A stretch of DNA of 41,793 nt from assembly GCA_019637685.1 (NCBI GenBank), contig JAHBVF010000047.1, positions 1 to 41,793 of the forward strand, given 5' to 3'. The position numbers and the translations under genes are program-made. The stretch's first letter is position 1, and every line of letters begins with the position of its first letter. Shown here one piece after another: positions 17,255 to 25,013 of this stretch. Under the pieces are notes generated by a model, which saw only the letters and a list, made by a program, of their open reading frames with translations, had not been told where the DNA came from and did not search any database. This stretch comes from Caldilineaceae bacterium. GTDB taxonomy: Bacteria > Chloroflexota > Anaerolineae > Caldilineales > Caldilineaceae.

Positions 17255-18514
17255 ATGGAACAAACAAACATCAACGAATCCAGCCGCGAGGCTTCGTATA
17301 CCCCCCCTCCTTCTGCCAATGGCTCTGCGGGCAATTCGCCTTTGCAAACATTGGGGGCGCTTTTGCGCGAGCGCAGGGAACAGCGAGGGGCATCCCTGGC
17401 CGATGTGGAAAAAGCCACCCGCATCCGCCAAAAATATCTGGCCGCCATCGAAGCCGATGAGTGGCATTTGCTTCCCGGCGAGGTGGTAGGCCGGGGCTTT
17501 CTGCGCAACTATGCCAACCACCTGAACCTGGACTCAGACACGCTGCTCGAACGGCGACGTGCGGCCACGGATCCCACCCTGGCCCGCAGCCTGTCTCGCA
17601 CCAGCGCCGGGTCGGTTCTGCCCCCCGTGCGCGAGGTAGACTATCGCCCCAAAGATGTGGACCTGGTGGAGACGCCGGTCTCCGATGTCTTGAGCGAGTA
17701 TATCGCGGCAGGACGGGACTGGTTTGCGCCTATTGCCACGGCGTTGGCCGTCATTGCCGTTATTGTTGTCCTGGGCTGGGGACTGCGCCAGATCGGCAGC
17801 CAGGTGAGCACTTTGTTGGACAGCCTGCAAGAGCGGGCATCCAGCGTGGCTCCAGAGATCGCATCTGTGAATACGCCCACCCTAGAGGCCACGCCAGCCC
17901 CACAGATAAGCAGCCAGGCTGTGGATGGCGGCAGTGGTGGCACGACCGACGGTACGGGCGGCGGCACAGGTGGTGGGGATTCCACGACACCAGCCGGTGG
18001 GGCTGTTGTACTGATTCCCACGGCCACCCCTACGCCAGAGCCGCCCACGCCCACACCAGAACCGCCCACACCCACGCCGACTGAGACGCCGGTTCCCCTG
18101 CCCACACCCACAGAGACGCCCGTGCCTCTGCCCCCCACGCCGGAGCCTGTGGTGGTGGTAGAAGAGCCGACCCCTGTGCCCGCCCCGGCGATCCAGTCGC
18201 CTGTCTGCCCGGACGCACGCTCAGTGATCTCTCTGCCCGGCGTCAACCAGGTGGTGAGTGGGCTTGTGCCTATCATCGGCAGCGCCACCCACGAAGCGTT
18301 CAACTACTACAAACTGGAGTTTGCGCCAGGCGCCAATGCCGAGGGTGGATTTGTTTACTTTGACGGCACTTCGTCGCCGGTCGTTGGCGGCGTAATGGGA
18401 CGTTTCAACAGCCCCGGCGTGCCCAATGGGACCTACACCATTCGTCTGATTGTGGTGGACGACACTGGCAACTATCCGCCGCCGTGCAAAGTTACAGTCA
18501 CAGTGCAAAATTAG
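17255..18514 (+). CDS. RodZ-like helix-turn-helix membrane protein
   Basis: The 419-residue product has the layout of RodZ, a protein linking the cytoskeletal MreB to the envelope. A cytoplasmic helix-turn-helix domain spans about residues 29-95 (LGALLRERREQRGASLADVEKATRIRQKYLAAIE, GFLRNYANHLNLD). A membrane helix lies at about 156-178. A long Gly/Thr/Pro linker with PTPEPPTP repeats follows, then a ~95-residue C-terminal beta domain. That last domain (VVSGLVPIIGSATHEAFNYYKLEF) looks Ig-like and differs from the E. coli RodZ tail. ATG 17255 follows AAAGG; the frame is open 21 codons further up without support. Its transcript ends at the hairpin at 18523. A role in shape or division is inferred from the fold. 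Confidence 0.75.
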   Translation: MEQTNINESSREASYTPPPSANGSAGNSPLQTLGALLRERREQRGASLADVEKATRIRQKYLAAIEADEWHLLPGEVVGRGFLRNYANHLNLDSDTLLERRRAATDPTLARSLSRTSAGSVLPPVREVDYRPKDVDLVETPVSDVLSEYIAAGRDWFAPIATALAVIAVIVVLGWGLRQIGSQVSTLLDSLQERASSVAPEIASVNTPTLEATPAPQISSQAVDGGSGGTTDGTGGGTGGGDSTTPAGGAVVLIPTATPTPEPPTPTPEPPTPTPTETPVPLPTPTETPVPLPPTPEPVVVVEEPTPVPAPAIQSPVCPDARSVISLPGVNQVVSGLVPIIGSATHEAFNYYKLEFAPGANAEGGFVYFDGTSSPVVGGVMGRFNSPGVPNGTYTIRLIVVDDTGNYPPPCKVTVTVQN

Positions 18515-18522
18515 CAAAACAC

Positions 18523-18570
18523 AATAGAAAAGGCCCCTCTCGCCATTTGCCGAGAGGGGCCTTTTCTATT
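18523..18570. terminator. strong bidirectional terminator between converging genes
   Basis: A perfect 20-bp inverted repeat (18523-18542 and 18551-18570) with an 8-nt loop has A-rich and T-rich flanks on the two strands. It lies just after the RodZ-like stop on the plus strand. On the minus strand it contains the methyltransferase's stop codon (18566-18568). Confidence 0.85.
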
Positions 18571-19132
18571 CCATCCCTCGGCGTGCCCGCAATTTCACAA
18601 ATACACCTCGCCGGCGCAAAACCTCCACCTGCCAGCCCGCATCCTGCAAAAGGGTCAGCGTCGGGCGATCCAAATGACAATTGTGGGCAATGCGCCGCCA
18701 GCCCGGGGTGACAAAGGTAGCCAACCGGGCCAGGATCGGTGTCCGGGGGCGCACGTGCTCTACCATCCAGAGCAGACCGTCTTTTCGCAAAACCCGGTGG
18801 ATCTCCTCCAGGGCCAGGGATTGATCGGCCACGGAACAGAAGACCAGACTGCTCACCACCACATCGAAAGCGGCGTCCGGATAGGGCAGGCATTCGGCAG
18901 GGGCCACATCGATTCGCACCGAAATGCCCAGTTGCGTCGCAGCCTGCAGTGCCGCGGCCTGGGCCTTTTGCGCCCGATCCGGGTCCGGCTCGATGGCTGT
19001 CACCGAGGCAGCATTCCGATAATAGGGCAGATTGGCCCCTGTGCCCACGCCGATCTCCAACACATCCCCGCTCAATCCCTCCACCAGTCGGGCACGCCAG
19101 CCGCCAGGTTTTCCCAGAAGTCTGCCGATCAT
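18566..19132 (-). CDS. class I SAM-dependent methyltransferase (Methyltransf_11-like)
   Basis: The 188-residue product binds S-adenosylmethionine through motif I (VLEIGVGTGAN, about residues 24-34), an acidic strand end (AIEPD), and the later motif DVVVSSLVFCSVAD, followed by ALEEIHRVLRKDGLLWMVEHVRP. This pattern is that of UbiE/COQ5-like small-molecule methyltransferases; the substrate cannot be told. Its ATG overlaps the stop of the metallophosphoesterase gene (ATGA), and a GAGG lies 4 nt before the ATG, inside the upstream gene, so the two are translationally coupled. The protein is short at the N-terminus compared with many relatives but has the full core. Confidence 0.85.
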   Translation of the reverse strand: MIGRLLGKPGGWRARLVEGLSGDVLEIGVGTGANLPYYRNAASVTAIEPDPDRAQKAQAAALQAATQLGISVRIDVAPAECLPYPDAAFDVVVSSLVFCSVADQSLALEEIHRVLRKDGLLWMVEHVRPRTPILARLATFVTPGWRRIAHNCHLDRPTLTLLQDAGWQVEVLRRRGVFVKLRARRGME

Positions 19133-20172
19133 TTTTCCTCCTCAGGCAAGAGCGTAATCAACGAAATGTGGGGCGGCGCGCCGAAACGCAGAGGAATGCC
19201 TTCCCCCAGCCCCCGGCTGATGTAAAGCTGTGTATCGCCCAGATGTACGTGGCCCGACGCATCTGCCCGGCCAAGAATATCGGTCTGGGTGTGGGCCGGG
19301 CCGAGAAAAGGCAGCACAATCTGCCCGCCGTGGGTATGCCCGGCCAGGATCAGATCGGCCCGATGAGCGGCCCGTGCCTGGAGGATGTCGGGATTGTGGG
19401 AGAGGAGCAACAGCGGCGCGCCATCGTCCACCTGGGCAAAGGCCGCAGCCAGGTCCGGGTGGCCCTCTTGCAGATCGTCCACCCCGGCCAGATACATATC
19501 CAATCCATCAGCCTGCAAACGCACGGAAGAATTGTGGAGTACACGAATCCCCCGGCGCTCCAACTCGTGGCGCAGGCGGGGCACATCATTGAGGCCAGAC
19601 GGTTCGCCGTCGATGCGGTTGTGGAGCAGATGGAGGGCGAAGCGCAGATAGCGACGGGTGCGTTCCTGTCGGGTGGATGGCCGATGGGGAAGCAGTCCAT
19701 TCCCCAGGCGGCTCTCTTTGGCGACAAAATTGCGCCAGGTATAGCCCACGGCTTTGGACATCCGATAGACCGCGTAGTCGTGATTGCCCATCACCGCAAA
19801 GGAACCCAGCCGGGGCGGGGGCAATACATCCAGCAGGGCAAATACATTTTCCATCCCCGCGTCGTAATGAAGGAAATCGCCGGTGTGAATGAGCAGATCG
19901 TATTCCAGCCCCGCGGTAATCCGCCGCACCTCTTCTGTTTTGCGCTGTTCCCGCGGCTCCGCGCCCCGGAAGTGGAAATCGGAGAGATGCAGCAGGCGCA
20001 GCCCCCCCACAGGCAGCTTGCCCCGGCTATTGGGCATTGTCAGGGCCAACCGGTCCAGCCGCACGTCGAAAGGCTCGTGCAGATAGGCATAGCCAGCCAG
20101 GGCAGCACCCACACCTGCACCCAGACCGGCAATCCCCAGCAGCGCGGCCAGTCCCCGATTCCCATTCGCCAT
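19129..20172 (-). CDS. membrane-anchored metallophosphoesterase, YkuE-like
   Basis: The 347-residue product has an N-terminal Gly/Ala-rich membrane segment (about residues 7-30) and a calcineurin-like phosphoesterase domain. Metal-binding motifs are visible in order: DFHF (Asp65, His67), GD (98-99), GNHD (129-132), LSHNPD and GHTHGGQ. Relatives such as YkuE hydrolyse phosphoesters at the outer face of the membrane, and some act on lipid intermediates; the substrate here is unknown. ATG 20172 is supported by GGAG (minus strand, 20181-20184). The frame stays open to 20400, but that part only translates an intergenic repeat. It is the first gene of a two-gene operon with the methyltransferase. 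Confidence 0.87.
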   Translation of the reverse strand: MANGNRGLAALLGIAGLGAGVGAALAGYAYLHEPFDVRLDRLALTMPNSRGKLPVGGLRLLHLSDFHFRGAEPREQRKTEEVRRITAGLEYDLLIHTGDFLHYDAGMENVFALLDVLPPPRLGSFAVMGNHDYAVYRMSKAVGYTWRNFVAKESRLGNGLLPHRPSTRQERTRRYLRFALHLLHNRIDGEPSGLNDVPRLRHELERRGIRVLHNSSVRLQADGLDMYLAGVDDLQEGHPDLAAAFAQVDDGAPLLLLSHNPDILQARAAHRADLILAGHTHGGQIVLPFLGPAHTQTDILGRADASGHVHLGDTQLYISRGLGEGIPLRFGAPPHISLITLLPEEEK

Positions 20173-20221
20173 ACAGCTTTCTCCGTTCCCGTTTCTGTGT
20201 TTTCCCAGAAACACTGGCCTG

Positions 20222-20310
20222 AAAATAACCACTGATGAACGCGGATAAACACGGATAGAATCTGCGTAATCTGTGTCTTCTGCGTAAATTTGCGTCCCTA
20301 TTTTCATTGC
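20222..20310. repeat. dispersed 'ACGCGGATAAACACGGAT' intergenic repeat
   Basis: This stretch is made of short, imperfect CGCGGATAAACACGGAT and ATCTGCG/TCTGTGTC units. It resembles the inner part of the repeat at 6956 and of the MITE-like element at 16091. It ends with GTCCCTATTTTCA, a string nearly repeated at 20673-20690. A perfect small hairpin TGCCCG-AC-CGGGCA follows at 20317-20330. The 20311-20409 stretch holds nothing else I can name. Confidence 0.55.
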
Positions 20311-20409
20311 TCGTTGTGCCCGACCGGGCATGTACACTACCCTACAACTAGCCACCGAAGCACGCGGATCAATAGGGATAGGCATACGACCGGTTGACAC
20401 CGATCACAA

Positions 20410-20700
20410 CGAAAATCATCCACAGATGACGCAGATTTTCACAGGTTGAATTTGCGTTCATCCGTCCCATCCGCGTTTATCCGTGACTCCACTGCAAAAG
20501 GAGCAATTTCACCGCGGCGGCGCGGAGTTTCGCGGAGAGATTCAGGAGAGAACCTCCGCGCAACGCCGCGTTCCTCGCGCCCCCGCGGTGGGTCTGTGGA
20601 CTTTTTGCAGTAGACGTATCCGTGGCTATTGACACTCCAGAATTTGCGAAATCTCTGATTTTTGCTTAAATCCGTGCCCCTATTTTCAGTCCTGAACGTG
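20410..20700. repeat. second dispersed repeat block, interrupted by a MITE-like element
   Basis: Units such as CCACAGATGACGCAGATTTT and TCCGCGTTTATCCGTG on the left and ATCCGTGGC, AAATCCGTGCCCCTATTTTC on the right form one repeat block split by the element at 20486-20616. No gene lies in the 20173-20890 gap. Confidence 0.5.
20486..20616. mobile_element. MITE-like element, copy 2
   Basis: A ~131-bp element has inverted ends (core CTGCAAAA at left, TTTTTGCAG at right) matching copy 1 at 16091. It is flanked by the 8-bp direct repeat TATCCGTG (20478-20485 and 20617-20624). Read on the minus strand its second half aligns with the second half of copy 1 (TTCTC-CCTGAA, CTCCG, GAAATTG, TTTTGCAGT). 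Its GC-rich inside has CGCGGAG/CTCCGCG pairing. There is no coding sequence. Confidence 0.65.
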
Positions 20701-20745
20701 ACCGATGTGGGCATCAATGCCTGCCCAATCGTACCCCACATCGGT
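20701..20745. other. 11-bp perfect hairpin in the gap before the surface-protein operon
   Basis: ACCGATGTGGG (20701-20711) pairs with CCCACATCGGT (20735-20745) around a 23-nt loop. There is no T tract, so a plain terminator is unlikely. It may be an operator or the end of the repeat block. Confidence 0.35.
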
Positions 20746-20890
20746 TGACCCACCCAAACCGGGGCAATGTCCATTACGCCTCCTTTATGGCTTGCATACA
20801 GGTTGTGGGTGGACTATTGGACTCTATACAGTAGGGTAGAAAAAGACGATATAGAGAGAGTAAGAAAGTCCTGTGCCCGGTGCAAAATTA

Positions 20891-21673
20891 ATGCGACGCT
20901 ACCTTTTGTCATACACCATTCGAATTCTTATCTGCTTCTTCGCCGGTGGCCTGCTCCTGGCGGCCTGTGGCAAAGAGGAACCCGCACCGCCCAGCCGCAA
21001 TGTCTTCTACGAAGTCCAGACTGTCTCCCGTGTGGGGGACCGGATGGCCCCATCACCCACTGGTGTGGCTGCATCGTCACTGAGCATTTCAGTGGCAGAC
21101 AAACCCATTCTGTCGCCTTCGCTGGAGGCCCAGTGGTCGATCAATTGGCTCTGCCTGTCGGATCGCTGCCAGTTTGAAACTTGTGTGGGCACGGCCCACA
21201 GCCGGGTGCGGGACAAAATAGGCGAACGCTGGCTGGAGATTGACCGGCGAGTGGATTGGAATGAAGGCTGTGGCAAGCAGACCAGTTGGCTCTCCCAAGT
21301 GGATCAGTTCACCGGAGAGGAGCGCTATCCCAGCAGCCAGGACCGCTTGTTCAATTTCTGGGCCGGGGCCAAAGCGGGCGCGGCCCAGCGGCGTATTCAA
21401 TTGCAGGATGGCCGGGCGGTGGATGCCTGGTGTACGGGTCCCCAGCAGGCCGAAGTGGCCGAGGCTGACGGCTGGACAACTCTCTATGACGGAGAAGTCT
21501 GCTACGACGTCCAGACCGGGATGCTTGTCTTTATGTCCTATATCAAACGCTGGGTCTTCACCGGCAGCTTTCAGGGCAGCGACTACGAACGGGCCTATTT
21601 CGGCGATTCGGAAACCTATGAGCAGTTGCTGGAAACCACCAATGCAGAATTGAGTTTTGCAGACGAGCAGTGA
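20891..21673 (+). CDS. lipoprotein of unknown function
   Basis: I do not recognise a family. The 260-residue precursor begins MRRYLLSYTIRILICFF and has a lipobox L-A-A-C followed by a Pro-rich stretch, so it is lipid-anchored on the outer face. The mature part is rich in aromatic residues and contains scattered Cys (CLSDRCQFETC, GCGK, WCTG, VCYD), suggesting disulfides. GTG 20873 is an alternative start; ATG 20891 gives the better signal peptide. The stop is 9 nt before the next gene, so it is probably the first gene of a four-gene operon of exported proteins running to 31055. Confidence 0.75.
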   Translation: MRRYLLSYTIRILICFFAGGLLLAACGKEEPAPPSRNVFYEVQTVSRVGDRMAPSPTGVAASSLSISVADKPILSPSLEAQWSINWLCLSDRCQFETCVGTAHSRVRDKIGERWLEIDRRVDWNEGCGKQTSWLSQVDQFTGEERYPSSQDRLFNFWAGAKAGAAQRRIQLQDGRAVDAWCTGPQQAEVAEADGWTTLYDGEVCYDVQTGMLVFMSYIKRWVFTGSFQGSDYERAYFGDSETYEQLLETTNAELSFADEQ

Positions 21674-21682
21674 GCCGATGCC

Positions 21683-22543
21683 ATGAAAAAAACAACGATT
21701 TTACGTCTTTCCTCCAAATTGCTTCTACTGATGGTGCTGCTCTGGCCGGCCTTTGCCCTGGCCAGCGCCAGCCGTCCCTTGCCCCCGTCGGGCATCCACG
21801 CCATTGCGCCGGTTCCGGATGATCCCGCGCCCTCCCTCAGCTCGCTGATCCCCGATACCCGTGTCTACAACCAGCTTGTCTACGATCAGCAGAATGGGGC
21901 AAACGCGGCCAGCCGGGAGTTGGTGGAGACCAAAGCCGCGCCGTCCAGTTCTGGCGTGCTGGACGAACGGGCCGTAATTTCCAAAGGCGGCGCGCTCTTC
22001 CGCACACCCACGGCCTGTCTCACCTTCAACGATGCCAATCTCTGGAACGGCCAGGTAACGTGGGCCGCGTATGGCAATTGGGGCACATTTGCGGTGGACG
22101 ACGGGGGATTCTACCGGCCAAGCAACGTCAATTTTTCCCGAGAAGCCGCGGTGGGCGATGACTACTCCTTCAAAATCGCAGGGAGCCAGCCCTATGCCGC
22201 GGGGCTGATCAGCCCGATCATCCACGCCCCCCCCGGCGCAATTGTGGAGGTGGGGCTGAAATATTTGATGTTCGACCACGAAGGGCTGCGGGTGGGCGAT
22301 CAAATCGTAAACGATTGGGTCTCGCTGGGCGTGAAACCCGACGCGCACAAAGAAGCTGCCCGCTATGTCAACGGCTACAGCCGGGGGGAATGGAGCCGAC
22401 TGAACAACAGTGTGGTGGCTGGCGAGAGCGGCGAAGTGCTTGTGCTGATTCAGGCCGAAAGCCCGGCCCCCTTCAATTCCAATGTCTATTTTGACAATGT
22501 GGAGATTGTGGTGGATGGGATGGCGCTGGACAGGTGCGAATAG
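21683..22543 (+). CDS. secreted protein, possible jelly-roll domain
   Basis: The 286-residue precursor has a clear signal peptide (basic MKKTTILRLSSK, hydrophobic core, likely cut after ALA-S). The mature N-terminus is Pro-rich. The second half (from about residue 115) reads like a beta-sandwich: WAAYGNWGTFAVDDGGFYRP, YAAGLISPIIHAPPGAIVEV and a final NVYFDNVEIVVDG. That last motif is common at the end of jelly-roll or immune-inhibitor-A-like domains that carry attached ligand-binding modules. Function is unknown. It sits 9 nt after the lipoprotein gene and 9 nt before the beta-propeller gene. Confidence 0.7.
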   Translation: MKKTTILRLSSKLLLLMVLLWPAFALASASRPLPPSGIHAIAPVPDDPAPSLSSLIPDTRVYNQLVYDQQNGANAASRELVETKAAPSSSGVLDERAVISKGGALFRTPTACLTFNDANLWNGQVTWAAYGNWGTFAVDDGGFYRPSNVNFSREAAVGDDYSFKIAGSQPYAAGLISPIIHAPPGAIVEVGLKYLMFDHEGLRVGDQIVNDWVSLGVKPDAHKEAARYVNGYSRGEWSRLNNSVVAGESGEVLVLIQAESPAPFNSNVYFDNVEIVVDGMALDRCE

Positions 22544-22552
22544 ACCAGATAT

Positions 22553-25000
22553 ATGCCACAGATGACACGAATTATGGCCCACAAGAATATAGCCACCACC
22601 AATAACCGCTTATTCCTTCGCAATGTCAGCGCTTTTGCCCTGCTGATCTGCGTGGGCATTTTCGGCGTTTCCCACTGGCCGGGGCAAGCCCTGGCTGCCC
22701 TCGCCCGTCCAGACACGCCGGATGCCGTCACCAGCCGCATCGGCCAGGGCAATGGCGATGTGACCGCGCTGGCGCTTGCGGCAGATGCCAGCACCTTCGC
22801 CTTTGCCTCCGCGGCCACCGATCTGCTGCCTGGCGATAGCAACGGTCTCTCCGACATTTTCATTTATAACCGGGCCACAGGACAGACCAATCGGGCTTCG
22901 ATGGCTGACGACGGCGCGCAGGCCAACGGCGTGTCCTACACCCCCGCGCTCTCATCGGATGGGCGTTATGTGGTCTTTTCCTCCGATGCCACCAATCTGG
23001 TGCTGGACGACACAAACGGAATGCGGGATATCTTCGTGCGAGATCTGGTGAGCGGCCAGACCAGCCGGGTTTCGGTGGATGCCACGGGCAAACAGGGCAA
23101 CGGCGATTCCTTCAATCCCCACATTTCTGCCAGTGGCCGCTATGTGGTCTTTGAATCTGATGCCACCAATCTGGTGGGCGGCGACACAAACGGGCGGCGG
23201 GATGTGTTCGTCTTCGATCGCCACACGGGCGGAATTCGCCAGGTTTCGGTCGATTCGACCGGTGTGCAGGCCAATCGGGATTCGGCTATGCCCACTATCA
23301 GCGCCGATGGCCGCTATGTGGTCTTTGAGTCCTTAGCCACTAATCTGGTGAGTGGCGACACCAACAACGCCACCGACATTTTTCTGCATGACCGCGCGGA
23401 CGGCTCTACCCGGCGTGTCTCCCTCTCGGCCAGCGGCGGCGAAGGGGATGGGCCATCCACATTGGCCAGCATCTCCGCTGACAATCGCTTTGTCGTCTTT
23501 CGCTCCTTCAGCACAAATCTGCTCTTTGGCGATGGCAACGGCAGTTGGGATATTTTTGTGGTCTCCCTTTCGACAGGTACAGTGGAGATCGCCAGCCGCG
23601 CCAGCGACGGGACACAGGCCAATCCCCTGCTCTCCAACCCGGAGGTGATCCCGGCCCGGCCCTGGCTCTCCTCCACCGGACGCTGGGTCATCTTCCAGTC
23701 CGATGCCTCCAATCTCATCGGCGACGACAGCAACGGCAAGACAGACATCTTTGTGCGCGATCGGCAGACCGGCACAACCGAGCGAATTTCCGTGGGTTCT
23801 GCCGGTGAACAGGCCGATGCCCACGCGGTTTTTCCCGCCTTCTCGGCAGACGGAAGCGTAACAGCATTTCTCTCCGCGGCCCGTTCGCTGGTCAATGGCG
23901 GCAATGGCCGGGTGGCCCTTTTCTACCGGGGCAGCGAAGCAGCCTCCCCCACGTCCACCCCATCGGTGACGCCAACTGCGTCTGCCACGCCCAGCCCCAG
24001 CCCCACCGCCACCAACAGTCCAGAACCTATCGCTACCCCACAGCCCACAGCGACTCCGCAGCCGACAGCTACACCGACACGCCTGCCGCCGCCAAATCTG
24101 AATCTACCGCTGATTCTCCACATTCCTGCCCTGCATTCGCCCGTGCTGGCCCCGGTGGAAAACGGCGATTATGACAACAATTATCGGGTCCAGTGGGAGG
24201 CAGCAGGGGCTGGCGTGGAATATTTGCTGGAAGAGGCAGAAAACGCGAATTTTGCGGCTGCCCGGCTGGTCTATCAGGGCAGCGAACCCTTCTGGCAGGC
24301 CAGGGGCAAAGTGCCCGGACGCTATTACTACCGGGTGCGCGGGTCCGTGGGCACTTTTACCGGCCCGTGGAGCAGTACGAGCAGCGTGACCATTCACCCG
24401 CTCTTTGTGGGATTGCAGCTTTCGTGGCAAGGCGCGGGCACGCTGACCAGCCAGGAACGCAGCGTGGACATCGGCTATTTCTGGAAGGAGAAAATTGATA
24501 CATTCCAGAGCGGTGGGCTGGTGTCGAGCCAGGGCGAGCAGTGGTTTTCCCCCAATCCCCAGCAGTGGCCGGCCGAGGCGTGGCGCAGCCGCTACGACGT
24601 AACTTCCGGCGCGTTTGTCGACACGACATTGCCCCCGGACGCCAGCACCCAATGGGGCAGCCCTTGGCTTTTGCCCTATTCCCTCTCCCTGCAAGGCTTG
24701 AAGGCGGTCTATGTGGATGGGCAGGTCTTTACTGTCAGCGGCCCCTTTGAAACACTCACAGCCTTTGGCAAAACCTTGCGCTATTGGCGGTTGGTCAACC
24801 GGGACCGTTTCCTCTATTGGGCGGAAGGCGGCTCGGCCCAGTATGTGCAGAGCGGCGAGGCTGAGTTGTGGTTTGAGGCCGAACGCACCGGGCTTCTGTT
24901 GCACCAGCGGCTCACCCGCCACATCTATAACGGCAGCACCGACACGGGCGAAACCATCCGCTATAGGCTGAATCTGGTGGCAGAAAATGCATTTCCATAG
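22553..25000 (+). CDS. exported TolB/PD40-type beta-propeller protein with C-terminal fibronectin-like part
   Basis: The 815-residue product has a hydrophobic signal segment (about residues 27-50). About seven or eight propeller repeats follow, each with a pattern like SADGRYVVFESDATNLVGGDTNG-RDVFV-DR-TG (about 60-460). A Thr/Pro-rich linker (about 465-515) ends in LNLPLILHI. Then comes a fibronectin-III-like segment (YRVQWEAAGAGVEYLLEEA, YYYRVRGSVG) and a C-terminal domain of about 200 residues that I do not recognise. The Asp/Asn-rich loops between strands could bind calcium. The first codons (22553-22574) lie inside a dispersed repeat and no ribosome site is visible; ATG 22562 or 22574 are alternatives. 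It is probably translated by coupling from the gene 9 nt upstream. Confidence 0.8.
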   Translation: MPQMTRIMAHKNIATTNNRLFLRNVSAFALLICVGIFGVSHWPGQALAALARPDTPDAVTSRIGQGNGDVTALALAADASTFAFASAATDLLPGDSNGLSDIFIYNRATGQTNRASMADDGAQANGVSYTPALSSDGRYVVFSSDATNLVLDDTNGMRDIFVRDLVSGQTSRVSVDATGKQGNGDSFNPHISASGRYVVFESDATNLVGGDTNGRRDVFVFDRHTGGIRQVSVDSTGVQANRDSAMPTISADGRYVVFESLATNLVSGDTNNATDIFLHDRADGSTRRVSLSASGGEGDGPSTLASISADNRFVVFRSFSTNLLFGDGNGSWDIFVVSLSTGTVEIASRASDGTQANPLLSNPEVIPARPWLSSTGRWVIFQSDASNLIGDDSNGKTDIFVRDRQTGTTERISVGSAGEQADAHAVFPAFSADGSVTAFLSAARSLVNGGNGRVALFYRGSEAASPTSTPSVTPTASATPSPSPTATNSPEPIATPQPTATPQPTATPTRLPPPNLNLPLILHIPALHSPVLAPVENGDYDNNYRVQWEAAGAGVEYLLEEAENANFAAARLVYQGSEPFWQARGKVPGRYYYRVRGSVGTFTGPWSSTSSVTIHPLFVGLQLSWQGAGTLTSQERSVDIGYFWKEKIDTFQSGGLVSSQGEQWFSPNPQQWPAEAWRSRYDVTSGAFVDTTLPPDASTQWGSPWLLPYSLSLQGLKAVYVDGQVFTVSGPFETLTAFGKTLRYWRLVNRDRFLYWAEGGSAQYVQSGEAELWFEAERTGLLLHQRLTRHIYNGSTDTGETIRYRLNLVAENAFP

Positions 25001-25013
25001 AGAATTTCCGTCG

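Noticed and set aside
20173..20400. N-terminal extension of the metallophosphoesterase
   Set aside because: It translates a dispersed intergenic repeat (TQIYAEDTDYADSIRVYP). ATG 20172 has a GGAG and starts the membrane anchor.
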